Source of the DNA: Dokdonia sp. Dokd-P16
GTDB lineage: Bacteria > Bacteroidota > Bacteroidia > Flavobacteriales > Flavobacteriaceae
Direction: 5' to 3'
Length of the DNA: 64,000 nt
Assembly: GCF_003095655.1 (NCBI RefSeq)
Contig: NZ_CP029151.1
Coordinates: 867,001-931,000, forward strand
Each line of letters starts with the position of its first letter. The stretch's first letter is position 1. Shown here piece after piece: positions 9,136 to 15,601 of this stretch. Below the pieces are notes generated by a model, which did not search any database, had not been told where the DNA came from, and was given only the letters and a program-made list of their open reading frames with translations. The position numbers and the translations under genes are program-made.

Positions 9136-9870
9136 CTATTTAAGTAATTTCTGTATGTCTTCAATAAGTATATCTATCTCTGGCGTTTCTCCTCCTTCTG
9201 GGACATTTTCATTCATAGGTACAAACCCTCTGTAATAAGGTTTGGCATTACCATATGGATCTAACCTAGAACGAATGAACCCATTTTGATCAATAAGTGC
9301 AAACAGTCCCGAGTGGTATAAATCACTCTCATCTTCTTCTTCATTTGTAGCAAGATAAAAACCTTCGTTAGATAGCTTTCTAATAACAGAACGATCACCA
9401 GTCATAAAGTTCCAGTTAGGGTTAGTAACTCCGTATTCCTCTTGATACTTTTTAAGTACCTCTGGCTGGTCATGTTCTGGATCTATAGAGAAAGAAGCAA
9501 TCCCAAAATCATCGCGTCCTTCAAATCTCTTTGATATTTCAATCAAATTATGACTCATTGGGATGCAAATATCTGTACATCTTGTAAAGAAAAACTCTAC
9601 TAGGTATACTTTCCCTTTATAATCTGCATTTGTAATGGTATCATTATCTTGATTTACAAATGAAAATGGTGGCACCTTTCTATCTACGCCACCTTGATTA
9701 ATGTAGATTAACCCATCTGGTGCATCATTGATTTTCTCGCCACCTTCTTGATGCATTCTACCACCGCGGGATACATCATCATTTGCTATGCGTTTATAAA
9801 TCTTTGGAATTACAATGATCCCAAAAATGAGCACAATGGCAGCTATTCCTATATATGTATTTTTTCTCAT
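9136..9870 (-). CDS. SCO1/SenC family copper chaperone for cytochrome c oxidase
   Basis: A 244-residue membrane-anchored thioredoxin-fold protein. It has one N-terminal helix (about residues 6-24), then a SCO domain with the copper-binding CxxxC motif in FFTRCTDICIPMS (about residues 97-101) and the third copper ligand, His, in DLYHSGLFALID near residue 186. SCO proteins deliver copper to the CuA site of subunit II. Its substrate is probably the CoxB encoded at 38999-40081. It is preceded by a cysteine-less relative and followed by DUF420 in one operon. Confidence 0.92.
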   Translation of the reverse strand: MRKNTYIGIAAIVLIFGIIVIPKIYKRIANDDVSRGGRMHQEGGEKINDAPDGLIYINQGGVDRKVPPFSFVNQDNDTITNADYKGKVYLVEFFFTRCTDICIPMSHNLIEISKRFEGRDDFGIASFSIDPEHDQPEVLKKYQEEYGVTNPNWNFMTGDRSVIRKLSNEGFYLATNEEEDESDLYHSGLFALIDQNGFIRSRLDPYGNAKPYYRGFVPMNENVPEGGETPEIDILIEDIQKLLK

Positions 9871-9883
9871 GACTTAATAGCTG

Positions 9884-10567
9884 TTACTTGTTGTCTCTGC
9901 GTTGCTCAATCTTAGGACTAGCGTTATTATTCTTCTTAAGTGCCAGCCTATACTCTGCCAGTAATATTTTTACGTCATCCTTAAGATAACCCATTTCTAC
10001 CGCTTGTGTAAAATCATAGCCGTACACATTTGCCTTCTTTTCCTCATGACCAGAACGTAACGCTCTTGCCTTATCTATCACAAACACATTAGGATGTCCG
10101 CCATCATTCATCATAGAAAGTGAGGTGCCTAGTGTATTAAAATGCTCTTGAGTTTGTTGCTTTGATGCTACAATGAAGCGCATTTTTGAAGTGTCAAAAA
10201 TACGAGACAATTCTGCTCTTAGATTATCTATCACATCTTCACTTCCTTCATTTACAAATAAAACCAATTGGAAATCTGTATAACGCTCAAAGTATTTGAA
10301 TATCATTAAATTCAAATTTGCCGTATAGCCTTCATTTCCTTTAAGTCCGTCACCTAGGTAACCAACTAAAGTAATATGATCATCAAATGTAAGTGGAGCT
10401 TCAGGTGTTGCTTCTGTTGTAATTTCTTGGTCTGCATACCTATTAATGTCTGCTACTTCTGGCGTAAGCAAAGGTAAATTTGCAAAGTTGTAAACTCCAG
10501 ACGCAAAGAAGAGATAGATAAGCACTGGCAGCACAAAAAGCGATATAAGAACGATTTTCTTTTTCAT
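9884..10567 (-). CDS. Membrane-anchored SCO/thioredoxin-like protein lacking cysteines
   Basis: A 227-residue protein with an N-terminal membrane anchor (residues 5-25) and an extracytoplasmic domain whose layout resembles SCO or thioredoxin folds. There is a strand ITLVGYLGDG where SCO carries the CxxxC loop, a central FQLVLFVNEG strand, and NVFVIDKARALRSG where the family has its C-terminal strand pair. It has no cysteine in the domain, so it cannot bind copper in the SCO manner. It precedes the SCO gene by 13 bases. A non-catalytic assembly partner is possible (inference). Confidence 0.65.
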   Translation of the reverse strand: MKKKIVLISLFVLPVLIYLFFASGVYNFANLPLLTPEVADINRYADQEITTEATPEAPLTFDDHITLVGYLGDGLKGNEGYTANLNLMIFKYFERYTDFQLVLFVNEGSEDVIDNLRAELSRIFDTSKMRFIVASKQQTQEHFNTLGTSLSMMNDGGHPNVFVIDKARALRSGHEEKKANVYGYDFTQAVEMGYLKDDVKILLAEYRLALKKNNNASPKIEQRRDNK

Positions 10568-10571
10568 GTTA

Positions 10572-10579
10572 CAAAGATA
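10572..10579 (-). promoter_or_regulatory. Putative -7 element TATCTTTG of the SCO operon
   Basis: On the minus strand TATCTTTG fits the Bacteroidetes TAnnTTTG consensus and ends only 4 bases before the ATG at 10567. If used, the transcript would be leaderless or nearly so. No good -33 TTG is visible, so this is tentative. Confidence 0.4.
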
Positions 10580-10630
10580 AATCTCAAGAAGTAATCGAGC
10601 TTATAATTGGTTTCAATTTTTATGAAATAA

Positions 10631-10646
10631 CGCTTTCGCGAAAGCG
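10631..10646. repeat. Dispersed palindrome copy CGCTTTCGCGAAAGCG
   Basis: Perfect 16-mer with the extended flanks TAA left and TAAC right. It lies between the coxIV terminator and the SCO operon promoter. Confidence 0.9.
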
Positions 10647-10663
10647 TAACTACAAGACATAAA

Positions 10664-10687
10664 AAAAGCGACTCGAAAGTCGCTTTT
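10664..10687 (-). terminator. Terminator after oxidase subunit IV
   Basis: A 10-bp stem AAAAGCGACT / AGTCGCTTTT with tetraloop CGAA is followed on the minus strand by a run of T. It separates the subunit III/IV unit from the SCO operon. Confidence 0.85.
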
Positions 10688-10696
10688 AATTATTTA

Positions 10697-11080
10697 TTAG
10701 AAATCCCAACTCTGGAATCCTGTGTTGTAAACTTCAAAGATATAATCACCTTCTGTAAGTAAAATGAATACTAAGTAACAAATAAGGAAGATACCTGTCC
10801 AAACTACTGCTCTGCGTAATCCTTTAACTTCGTCACGCATGTGCATGAAATCCCAAGTAATATAATATGCCTTTACAATAGTAAGGATAATGAAAATCCA
10901 GTTAAGAAGTTTCATCCTTATAAAGGTTGTTTCTAGTAAAAACTCTGGCTTTATAATACCTAGAACAACTTCTACAGCTGTGATAATCGAAAGAAATATA
11001 AGTACTCCCCAGATTTTCTGAATGTTATTCTTGAACTTTAATGTTCCTCTAAATATTGCAAGTTTATGTTCGTGTGCCAT
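10697..11080 (-). CDS. Cytochrome c oxidase subunit IV family protein
   Basis: A 127-residue protein with three membrane helices (about residues 24-41, 55-73 and 88-107), the layout of the small prokaryotic COX4/CyoD-like subunit. It follows the subunit III gene by 25 bases and ends at a strong terminator. It should be a structural or assembly subunit of the aa3-type oxidase whose catalytic subunits are encoded at 37138-40081. Flavobacterial genomes commonly keep this gene beside subunit III. Confidence 0.85.
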   Translation of the reverse strand: MAHEHKLAIFRGTLKFKNNIQKIWGVLIFLSIITAVEVVLGIIKPEFLLETTFIRMKLLNWIFIILTIVKAYYITWDFMHMRDEVKGLRRAVVWTGIFLICYLVFILLTEGDYIFEVYNTGFQSWDF

Positions 11081-11105
11081 AATGTATAATAGTCTGAAAG
11101 GTAAA

Positions 11106-12083
11106 TTAAACTAGGTAGAAGAATGTAAATACAAATACCCATACAAGGTCTACAAAGTGCCAGTATAAACCAACCTTTTCAACCATCTCATAGTGTCCTC
11201 TTCGCTCATAAGTTCCAAGAACTACGTTAAAGAAAATAATGATATTGATCATTACACCTGAAAATACGTGGAATCCGTGGAAACCAGTAATAAAGAAAAA
11301 GAAATCTGCAAAAAGTGGTGCTCCATATTCATTATGAATAAGGTTTGCTCCTTCTACCACGAGCTTTCCATCTCTAGATAGTTTTGCAAGAGACTCTTCT
11401 CGTGACAATACCGTCTTCTCTCCATTTTCTGTAAGTGTCTGGATGCGTATCAATGCATTAGGAGTAGCTTCAAAACCAGCTTTTACTTCCTCAATTGAGT
11501 ATGTAGTAGGTGCAGCCTCGTCTGAAAACCAAACTCCATTTTTATTAAGGTGTTGCTCTCGCTCTCCCACTTGCGTAATTGCAAAATCACCAAGTGCCAT
11601 ACGGTTACCATCTGTATCAACAAACTGAAGAATCTTACCTCCCTTTGTTTCTACTGCACCGTAATCACCTTTAATAAAAGTAGCCCACTCCCATCCTTGT
11701 GATCCCACGAAGATGATACCACCTATGATGGTAAGGAACATGTAGAATGCTACACTTTTATGCTTTAAGTGGTGTCCTGCATCTACAGCAAGTACCATAG
11801 TTACAGAAGACATAATCAATACAAACGTCATAAACGCCACGTATATCATAGGGAAATTTCCGTGTATGAAAGGTACGTGTGTAAATACTTCGTCAGCTAT
11901 TGGCCAAGCATCAATAAATTTAAATCTAGAAAAACCATATGCGGCTAGAAAGCCAGAAAAGGTTAATGCATCTGATAAGATGAAAAACCACATCATTAGT
12001 TTTCCGTAGCTCGCTCTTAGTGGTTGATTACCACCACCCCAAGTTGCTCCCTCGGCGTCGTTGTTTGTCACTGTCGTGTCCAT
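11106..12083 (-). CDS. Cytochrome c oxidase subunit III, with a long insertion
   Basis: A 325-residue subunit III homologue. Helices are visible at about residues 28-50, 77-101, 112-132, 258-290 and 305-325. The conserved FHGFHVF motif lies at about 268-274, and the sequence ends DLVWVFVFTFFYL. Residues about 138-252 form a hydrophilic insertion of roughly 115 residues between the third visible helix and the FHGFH helix that the short paralogue at 12204-12785 does not have. Subunit III stabilises the oxidase core and proton uptake. The gene has its own promoter and is followed by subunit IV. Confidence 0.9.
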   Translation of the reverse strand: MDTTVTNNDAEGATWGGGNQPLRASYGKLMMWFFILSDALTFSGFLAAYGFSRFKFIDAWPIADEVFTHVPFIHGNFPMIYVAFMTFVLIMSSVTMVLAVDAGHHLKHKSVAFYMFLTIIGGIIFVGSQGWEWATFIKGDYGAVETKGGKILQFVDTDGNRMALGDFAITQVGEREQHLNKNGVWFSDEAAPTTYSIEEVKAGFEATPNALIRIQTLTENGEKTVLSREESLAKLSRDGKLVVEGANLIHNEYGAPLFADFFFFITGFHGFHVFSGVMINIIIFFNVVLGTYERRGHYEMVEKVGLYWHFVDLVWVFVFTFFYLV

Positions 12084-12111
12084 TCGTAAGAATTGGTTAA
12101 TTTAATGGTTG

Positions 12112-12142
12112 CAAAAATAAGTATTTTATGTTCAGATATCAA
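12112..12142 (-). promoter_or_regulatory. Promoter of the subunit III/IV unit
   Basis: The minus strand carries a TTG (12142-12140), a 20-base spacer and TATTTTTG (12119-12112), a full match to the Bacteroidetes -33/-7 consensus, 28 bases before the ATG. Confidence 0.75.
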
Positions 12143-12203
12143 CACTGAACCCTCGATTTATAATCGTTTTAGATACGTGTCAATATAATAATGTATCGCT
12201 AGA

Positions 12204-12785
12204 CTACTTTGTAACAAATAAAAGCACAAATAAAAACACCCAAAGAATATCTAAAAAGTGCCAAAACGTTACTCCTAGTGTTAATCCCAAATGTTCGGCT
12301 GCAGAATATTTTCCTCTTAAATGATTGATAATTACCGTAATTAAAGATATAAAACCAGCGATAAGGTGGGCAATATGCACAGCAATGATAAGAAAGAAAA
12401 AGGTAGTTGTAATATTACTAGACGCTCCTGTAAAATAATAACCCTGTTCTTGAAACGCACTAAAGCCTGCAAACTGAGAAACCACAAATCCTATTCCTAG
12501 TGCTAGTGTAAGCATCAAAAATAAAGTTCCCATTGAATTTTTACCGCTTATAATAGCATTTTTGGCAAGGTGTATCGTGATACTACTTATTATAATTAAT
12601 ACTGTAGAAACTATAAGCGCCTGCGGAAAATCATAGTTTTCTAACCAGTCACGACGTTCCATGCTTACGATATATGCACTCGTAAGTCCTGCAAATGTCA
12701 TACACAAACTTATAATCCCAAACCACAACATCTGCTTTTTGGCGCGATCTTGTTTTAACTTTTCACCTCTTTGAGTATAATCCAT
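12204..12785 (-). CDS. Heme-copper oxidase subunit III, short form
   Basis: A 193-residue subunit III homologue with five hydrophobic helices and the family motifs FLIIAVHIAHLIAGFISL and FWHFLDILWVFLF near the C-terminus. It directly follows the heme farnesyltransferase gene (stop and start adjacent). A second, longer subunit III gene lies 120 bases downstream with a separate promoter. Side-by-side long and short forms are typical of Flavobacteriaceae oxidase clusters. Which of the two enters the mature complex cannot be told from the sequence. Confidence 0.87.
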   Translation of the reverse strand: MDYTQRGEKLKQDRAKKQMLWFGIISLCMTFAGLTSAYIVSMERRDWLENYDFPQALIVSTVLIIISSITIHLAKNAIISGKNSMGTLFLMLTLALGIGFVVSQFAGFSAFQEQGYYFTGASSNITTTFFFLIIAVHIAHLIAGFISLITVIINHLRGKYSAAEHLGLTLGVTFWHFLDILWVFLFVLLFVTK

Positions 12786-13679
12786 CTATCTTAAAAATTT
12801 ATCTATTACAAAAACAATTTGAAGTAGTGTGATGTAAGTCACACTTGAAAGCATTAGTCGTTTGGCTGTTTTTGCATCTCTGTTTTGGTACAATTTAATT
12901 GCCCAATACAGCATAAATAATCCTAGCGCCCCTACGATAATTGCAGAGACAGGTGTTAAAAATAAATCTCCAGTTACCCCAAATGCAGGTATAAGCGAGA
13001 TAAGTACCGTCCATACCGTGTATAACACGATTTGAACTGCAGTTCCTTTATCACGTTTTCCCGTAGGCAACATAGCAAAGCCTCCTTTTTTATAGTCATC
13101 AAAAAGAAACCACCCTATTGCCCAAAAATGAGGGAACTGCCAGAAAAATTGTATCATAAATAACGTTCCAGGCTCTATCCCAAAATCATTAGTAGCAGCT
13201 ACCCAACCTAACATGTAAGGTATCGCTCCTGGAAATGCGCCTACGAAAACAGATAGTGGGGTTTTCGTTTTTAAGGGCGTATATAACAGTACGTACATAA
13301 ATATAGAAATTCCTCCAAACATAGCTGTCTGAGGGTTTATGTAATACAATGTACCTAAACCGAGAATTGTAAATGTGATTGCTATTAAGAGCGCCTTTTG
13401 CTTAGACATCCTTCCTGAAGCTACAGGCCTATTTTTTGTCCGATCCATCAAGGCGTCTAGATCTTTCTCTAGCACCTGATTATAAGCGTTTGACGCGCCT
13501 ACCATAAAGTAGCCTCCTACAGCCAGCAGCAATACAACAAACCAGTCTATCTCTGTGGCTCCAAGAAAATATCCCGCAACACTAGAAAACACAACGCTTA
13601 TAGATAAACGCATCTTTGTGATTTCTTTAAAATCGTACCAAGCAGAGTAAGTATTCGTATGTATAGCGACGTCGCTCAA
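12786..13679 (-). CDS. ctaB: Protoheme IX farnesyltransferase (heme O synthase)
   Basis: A UbiA-family membrane prenyltransferase that makes heme O, the precursor of heme A for the oxidase. Visible motifs are the first Asp-rich NAYNQVLEKDLDALMDRT and the DDYKKGGFAMLP loop, and there are about eight or nine membrane helices. The frame is open to an ATG at 13757 (323 residues), but a strong promoter (TTG-N20-TATCTTTG, 13742-13712) lies inside that extension. The real start is therefore probably TTG at 13679 (297 residues) or TTG at 13697. It is co-transcribed with the short subunit III gene. Function is secure, the start is not. Confidence 0.88.
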   Translation of the reverse strand: MSDVAIHTNTYSAWYDFKEITKMRLSISVVFSSVAGYFLGATEIDWFVVLLLAVGGYFMVGASNAYNQVLEKDLDALMDRTKNRPVASGRMSKQKALLIAITFTILGLGTLYYINPQTAMFGGISIFMYVLLYTPLKTKTPLSVFVGAFPGAIPYMLGWVAATNDFGIEPGTLFMIQFFWQFPHFWAIGWFLFDDYKKGGFAMLPTGKRDKGTAVQIVLYTVWTVLISLIPAFGVTGDLFLTPVSAIIVGALGLFMLYWAIKLYQNRDAKTAKRLMLSSVTYITLLQIVFVIDKFLR

Positions 13680-13711
13680 AGACAGTAGGTTTAGCAATTT
13701 TTTAAGTGGTG

Positions 13712-13742
13712 CAAAGATACTGCCCAAAAGGAATCTGTACAA
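13712..13742 (-). promoter_or_regulatory. Promoter of ctaB
   Basis: TTG (13742-13740), a 20-base spacer and TATCTTTG (13719-13712) on the minus strand match the Bacteroidetes consensus exactly. Its position inside the longest open frame decides in favour of a downstream start for ctaB. Confidence 0.7.
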
Positions 13743-13775
13743 CAAAACGACAAGCATAATAGGTTGTTAAAATTA

Positions 13776-13791
13776 CGCTTTCGCGAAAGCG
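13776..13791. repeat. Dispersed palindrome copy CGCTTTCGCGAAAGCG
   Basis: Perfect 16-mer between the divergent ctaB and MBL hydrolase genes, with extended flanks TTA left and TAAC right. It lies 18 bases upstream of a TACCTTTA element, that is, about where a -33 element would be for the plus-strand gene. Confidence 0.9.
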
Positions 13792-13809
13792 TAACTACAT
13801 CAATACGAC

Positions 13810-13817
13810 TACCTTTA
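13810..13817 (+). promoter_or_regulatory. Putative -7 element TACCTTTA of the MBL gene
   Basis: TACCTTTA is a one-base variant of TAnnTTTG and is the same sequence seen before the SPOR gene. It lies 15 bases before the ATG. No TTG -33 is present; the palindrome takes that place. Confidence 0.4.
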
Positions 13818-13832
13818 TAAAAAAACTCAAAA

Positions 13833-14705
13833 ATGAAACACTTTACACTCATTATCATCACACTAATAACTGCTGCAACTACTGCACAAGGACGTTTTGA
13901 CGATGTACAAATTACTGTTGAAAAAGTCACCGATCACATCTATATGCTTCAAGGAGCTGGTGGAAACATAGGAATCTCTACTGGAAAAGATGGTGTTTTT
14001 ATGATAGACGATCAGTTTGCACCTCTTAGCGAGAAAATCACAACTGCCATTAAAACCATATCTGATCAGCCTGTGAGTTTCTTGGTCAACACTCACTTTC
14101 ATGGTGACCACACTGGAGGAAATGCAAATTTTGAAGCCACTGGAGCAATGATTGTAGCTCATGATAATGTACGTAAAAGACTAGCAGCCGATGAGAAAAC
14201 AGCTAGTGCTGGACTCCCAGTTATCACTTTTAGTGAAGATGCTACTTTTTATCAAAATGATGATGACGTATTTTTAACCCACGTTCATCATGCACATACG
14301 GACGGAGATGCGCTTGTTTATTTCGCTCAGAGTAATGTACTACATACGGGAGACACCTTCTTTAACGGCAACTTCCCTTTCATAGACACTAATCGTGGCG
14401 GTAGTATTCAAGGAGATATTGATGCAGCAAAGAAAGGACTTATGCTTATCAATGAGGATACTAAAATAATTCCTGGACATGGAAATCTAGCAACAAAAGA
14501 AGACTATCAAAAATACCACGACATGCTTGAAAGTGTTCATACAGCAATTGCTGCAGCGATAGAGACAGGTAAAACTCTTGAAGACGTTACTGCAATGGAG
14601 ACAATCACATCTGAATATCTTACAGATGAAGCGTCTGCAAAGAGCTTTATTACTGGGCCAAAATTTAGAAGCACTGTTTACAAAAGCATACTAGAGAATA
14701 AATAA
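13833..14705 (+). CDS. Periplasmic MBL-fold metallo-hydrolase
   Basis: A 290-residue exported metallo-beta-lactamase-fold protein. It has a signal peptide (MKHFTLIIITLITAATTAQ), the zinc motif HFHGDHTGG (about residues 88-96), a second-shell HHAHTDGD, the bridging Asp in LHTGDTFF and the last His in IIPGHGN. All MBL metal ligands are present, so it should be an active hydrolase. The substrate is not determined; similar flavobacterial proteins are annotated simply as MBL-fold hydrolases, and it is not clearly a true beta-lactamase. The VOC gene follows after 11 bases on the same strand. Confidence 0.88.
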   Translation: MKHFTLIIITLITAATTAQGRFDDVQITVEKVTDHIYMLQGAGGNIGISTGKDGVFMIDDQFAPLSEKITTAIKTISDQPVSFLVNTHFHGDHTGGNANFEATGAMIVAHDNVRKRLAADEKTASAGLPVITFSEDATFYQNDDDVFLTHVHHAHTDGDALVYFAQSNVLHTGDTFFNGNFPFIDTNRGGSIQGDIDAAKKGLMLINEDTKIIPGHGNLATKEDYQKYHDMLESVHTAIAAAIETGKTLEDVTAMETITSEYLTDEASAKSFITGPKFRSTVYKSILENK

Positions 14706-14716
14706 TAATACATCTT

Positions 14717-15091
14717 ATGATTCCTATTACTAAATCCATTAGACCATTTATAGGTGCTGCAGACTTTGATTCTTCGCGAAGGTTTTACTCTTCAATTGGT
14801 TTTAAGGAAACAGTCATCTCATATAACATGTCACTATTCACAATGCATGACTTTGGGTTCTACTTGCAAGATGCTTATGTAAAAGACTGGATAAACAACG
14901 CGATGGTGTTTCTAGAAGTGCTACATCTAGATGAATACCTCACACACCTTGAGTCTCTTGATTTGACCTCGTTATTTAAAGGCGTTAAGATTTCAAAAAT
15001 CGTAGAGAATGATTGGGGAAGAGAGTTTTTCTTACACGACCCATCAGGAGTCTTGTGGCACATTGGGTCGTTTACAAATAACCCGTCTTAA
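14717..15091 (+). CDS. VOC (glyoxalase/bleomycin resistance) family protein
   Basis: A 124-residue single VOC-type protein. It opens with SIRPFIGAADFDSSRRFYSSIGF, the usual beta-alpha-beta entry of glyoxalase-like folds, and ends with REFFLHDPSGVLWHIG, the conserved closing motif containing a His. It should be a small dimeric enzyme or binding protein with a metal site shared between modules. The reaction is not inferable. It is co-transcribed with the MBL hydrolase. Its stop codon overlaps the stop of the convergent lipoprotein gene by 4 bases. Confidence 0.85.
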   Translation: MIPITKSIRPFIGAADFDSSRRFYSSIGFKETVISYNMSLFTMHDFGFYLQDAYVKDWINNAMVFLEVLHLDEYLTHLESLDLTSLFKGVKISKIVENDWGREFFLHDPSGVLWHIGSFTNNPS

Positions 15092-15504
15092 TTTACAATA
15101 TACTCTACAGAATCATACACCAAAGCCGACCAACCATAGTCGGCTTTTTGTTTGTTGTATTTTAAGCCAATTAGCTGTGCACCTTGATATCCTTTAGTTT
15201 TATCTATTTCAATATGATTTGCATCTTCCTCTGAAATTACCATACATAACTTCCCGCAGAATGCATTACCATAAGCAGCAACTACAAGGTAATGTTGCCC
15301 AAAGATTTCTTCGCGCATTTCATAATAATAATCGACTTCTGGGCTTTCCTTTATCAAGCGATAGAGCTCTGCTTGATATTCCTTACTATTATATGAGTTT
15401 GCAGCAAGTATGTGATTCCGTTGCGTGCTTTGACAGTTCTCTTCTTGACAAGAACATAAGAAACACAGCACTATCATCCCCAAAATGGTGATTCTAGATA
15501 ACAT
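15088..15504 (-). CDS. Small lipoprotein of unknown function
   Basis: A 138-residue protein with a lipoprotein signal peptide (lipobox LCSC, Cys near residue 19). The mature part is mostly polar and contains YDSVEYIVN at the C-terminus and several cysteines (CGKLC). No family is recognised. It is convergent with the VOC gene and overlaps it by 4 bases. It stands alone on the minus strand; the region upstream to 15601 shows no clear promoter. Confidence 0.7.
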   Translation of the reverse strand: MLSRITILGMIVLCFLCSCQEENCQSTQRNHILAANSYNSKEYQAELYRLIKESPEVDYYYEMREEIFGQHYLVVAAYGNAFCGKLCMVISEEDANHIEIDKTKGYQGAQLIGLKYNKQKADYGWSALVYDSVEYIVN

Positions 15505-15601
15505 ATCGTTTTAGTGATTGATGAAGTAGTTTCTTGTCTAGAGTTATAACGACTTCATAACCGCAAATATTACACAATCACTTAACAACGCTAGCTAGAT
15601 T

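Noticed and set aside
14771-14783. TTCGCGAA near 14772 as another palindrome copy
   Set aside because: It has only the 8-base inner part and lacks the full 10-base core; it is within chance expectation and was not counted.
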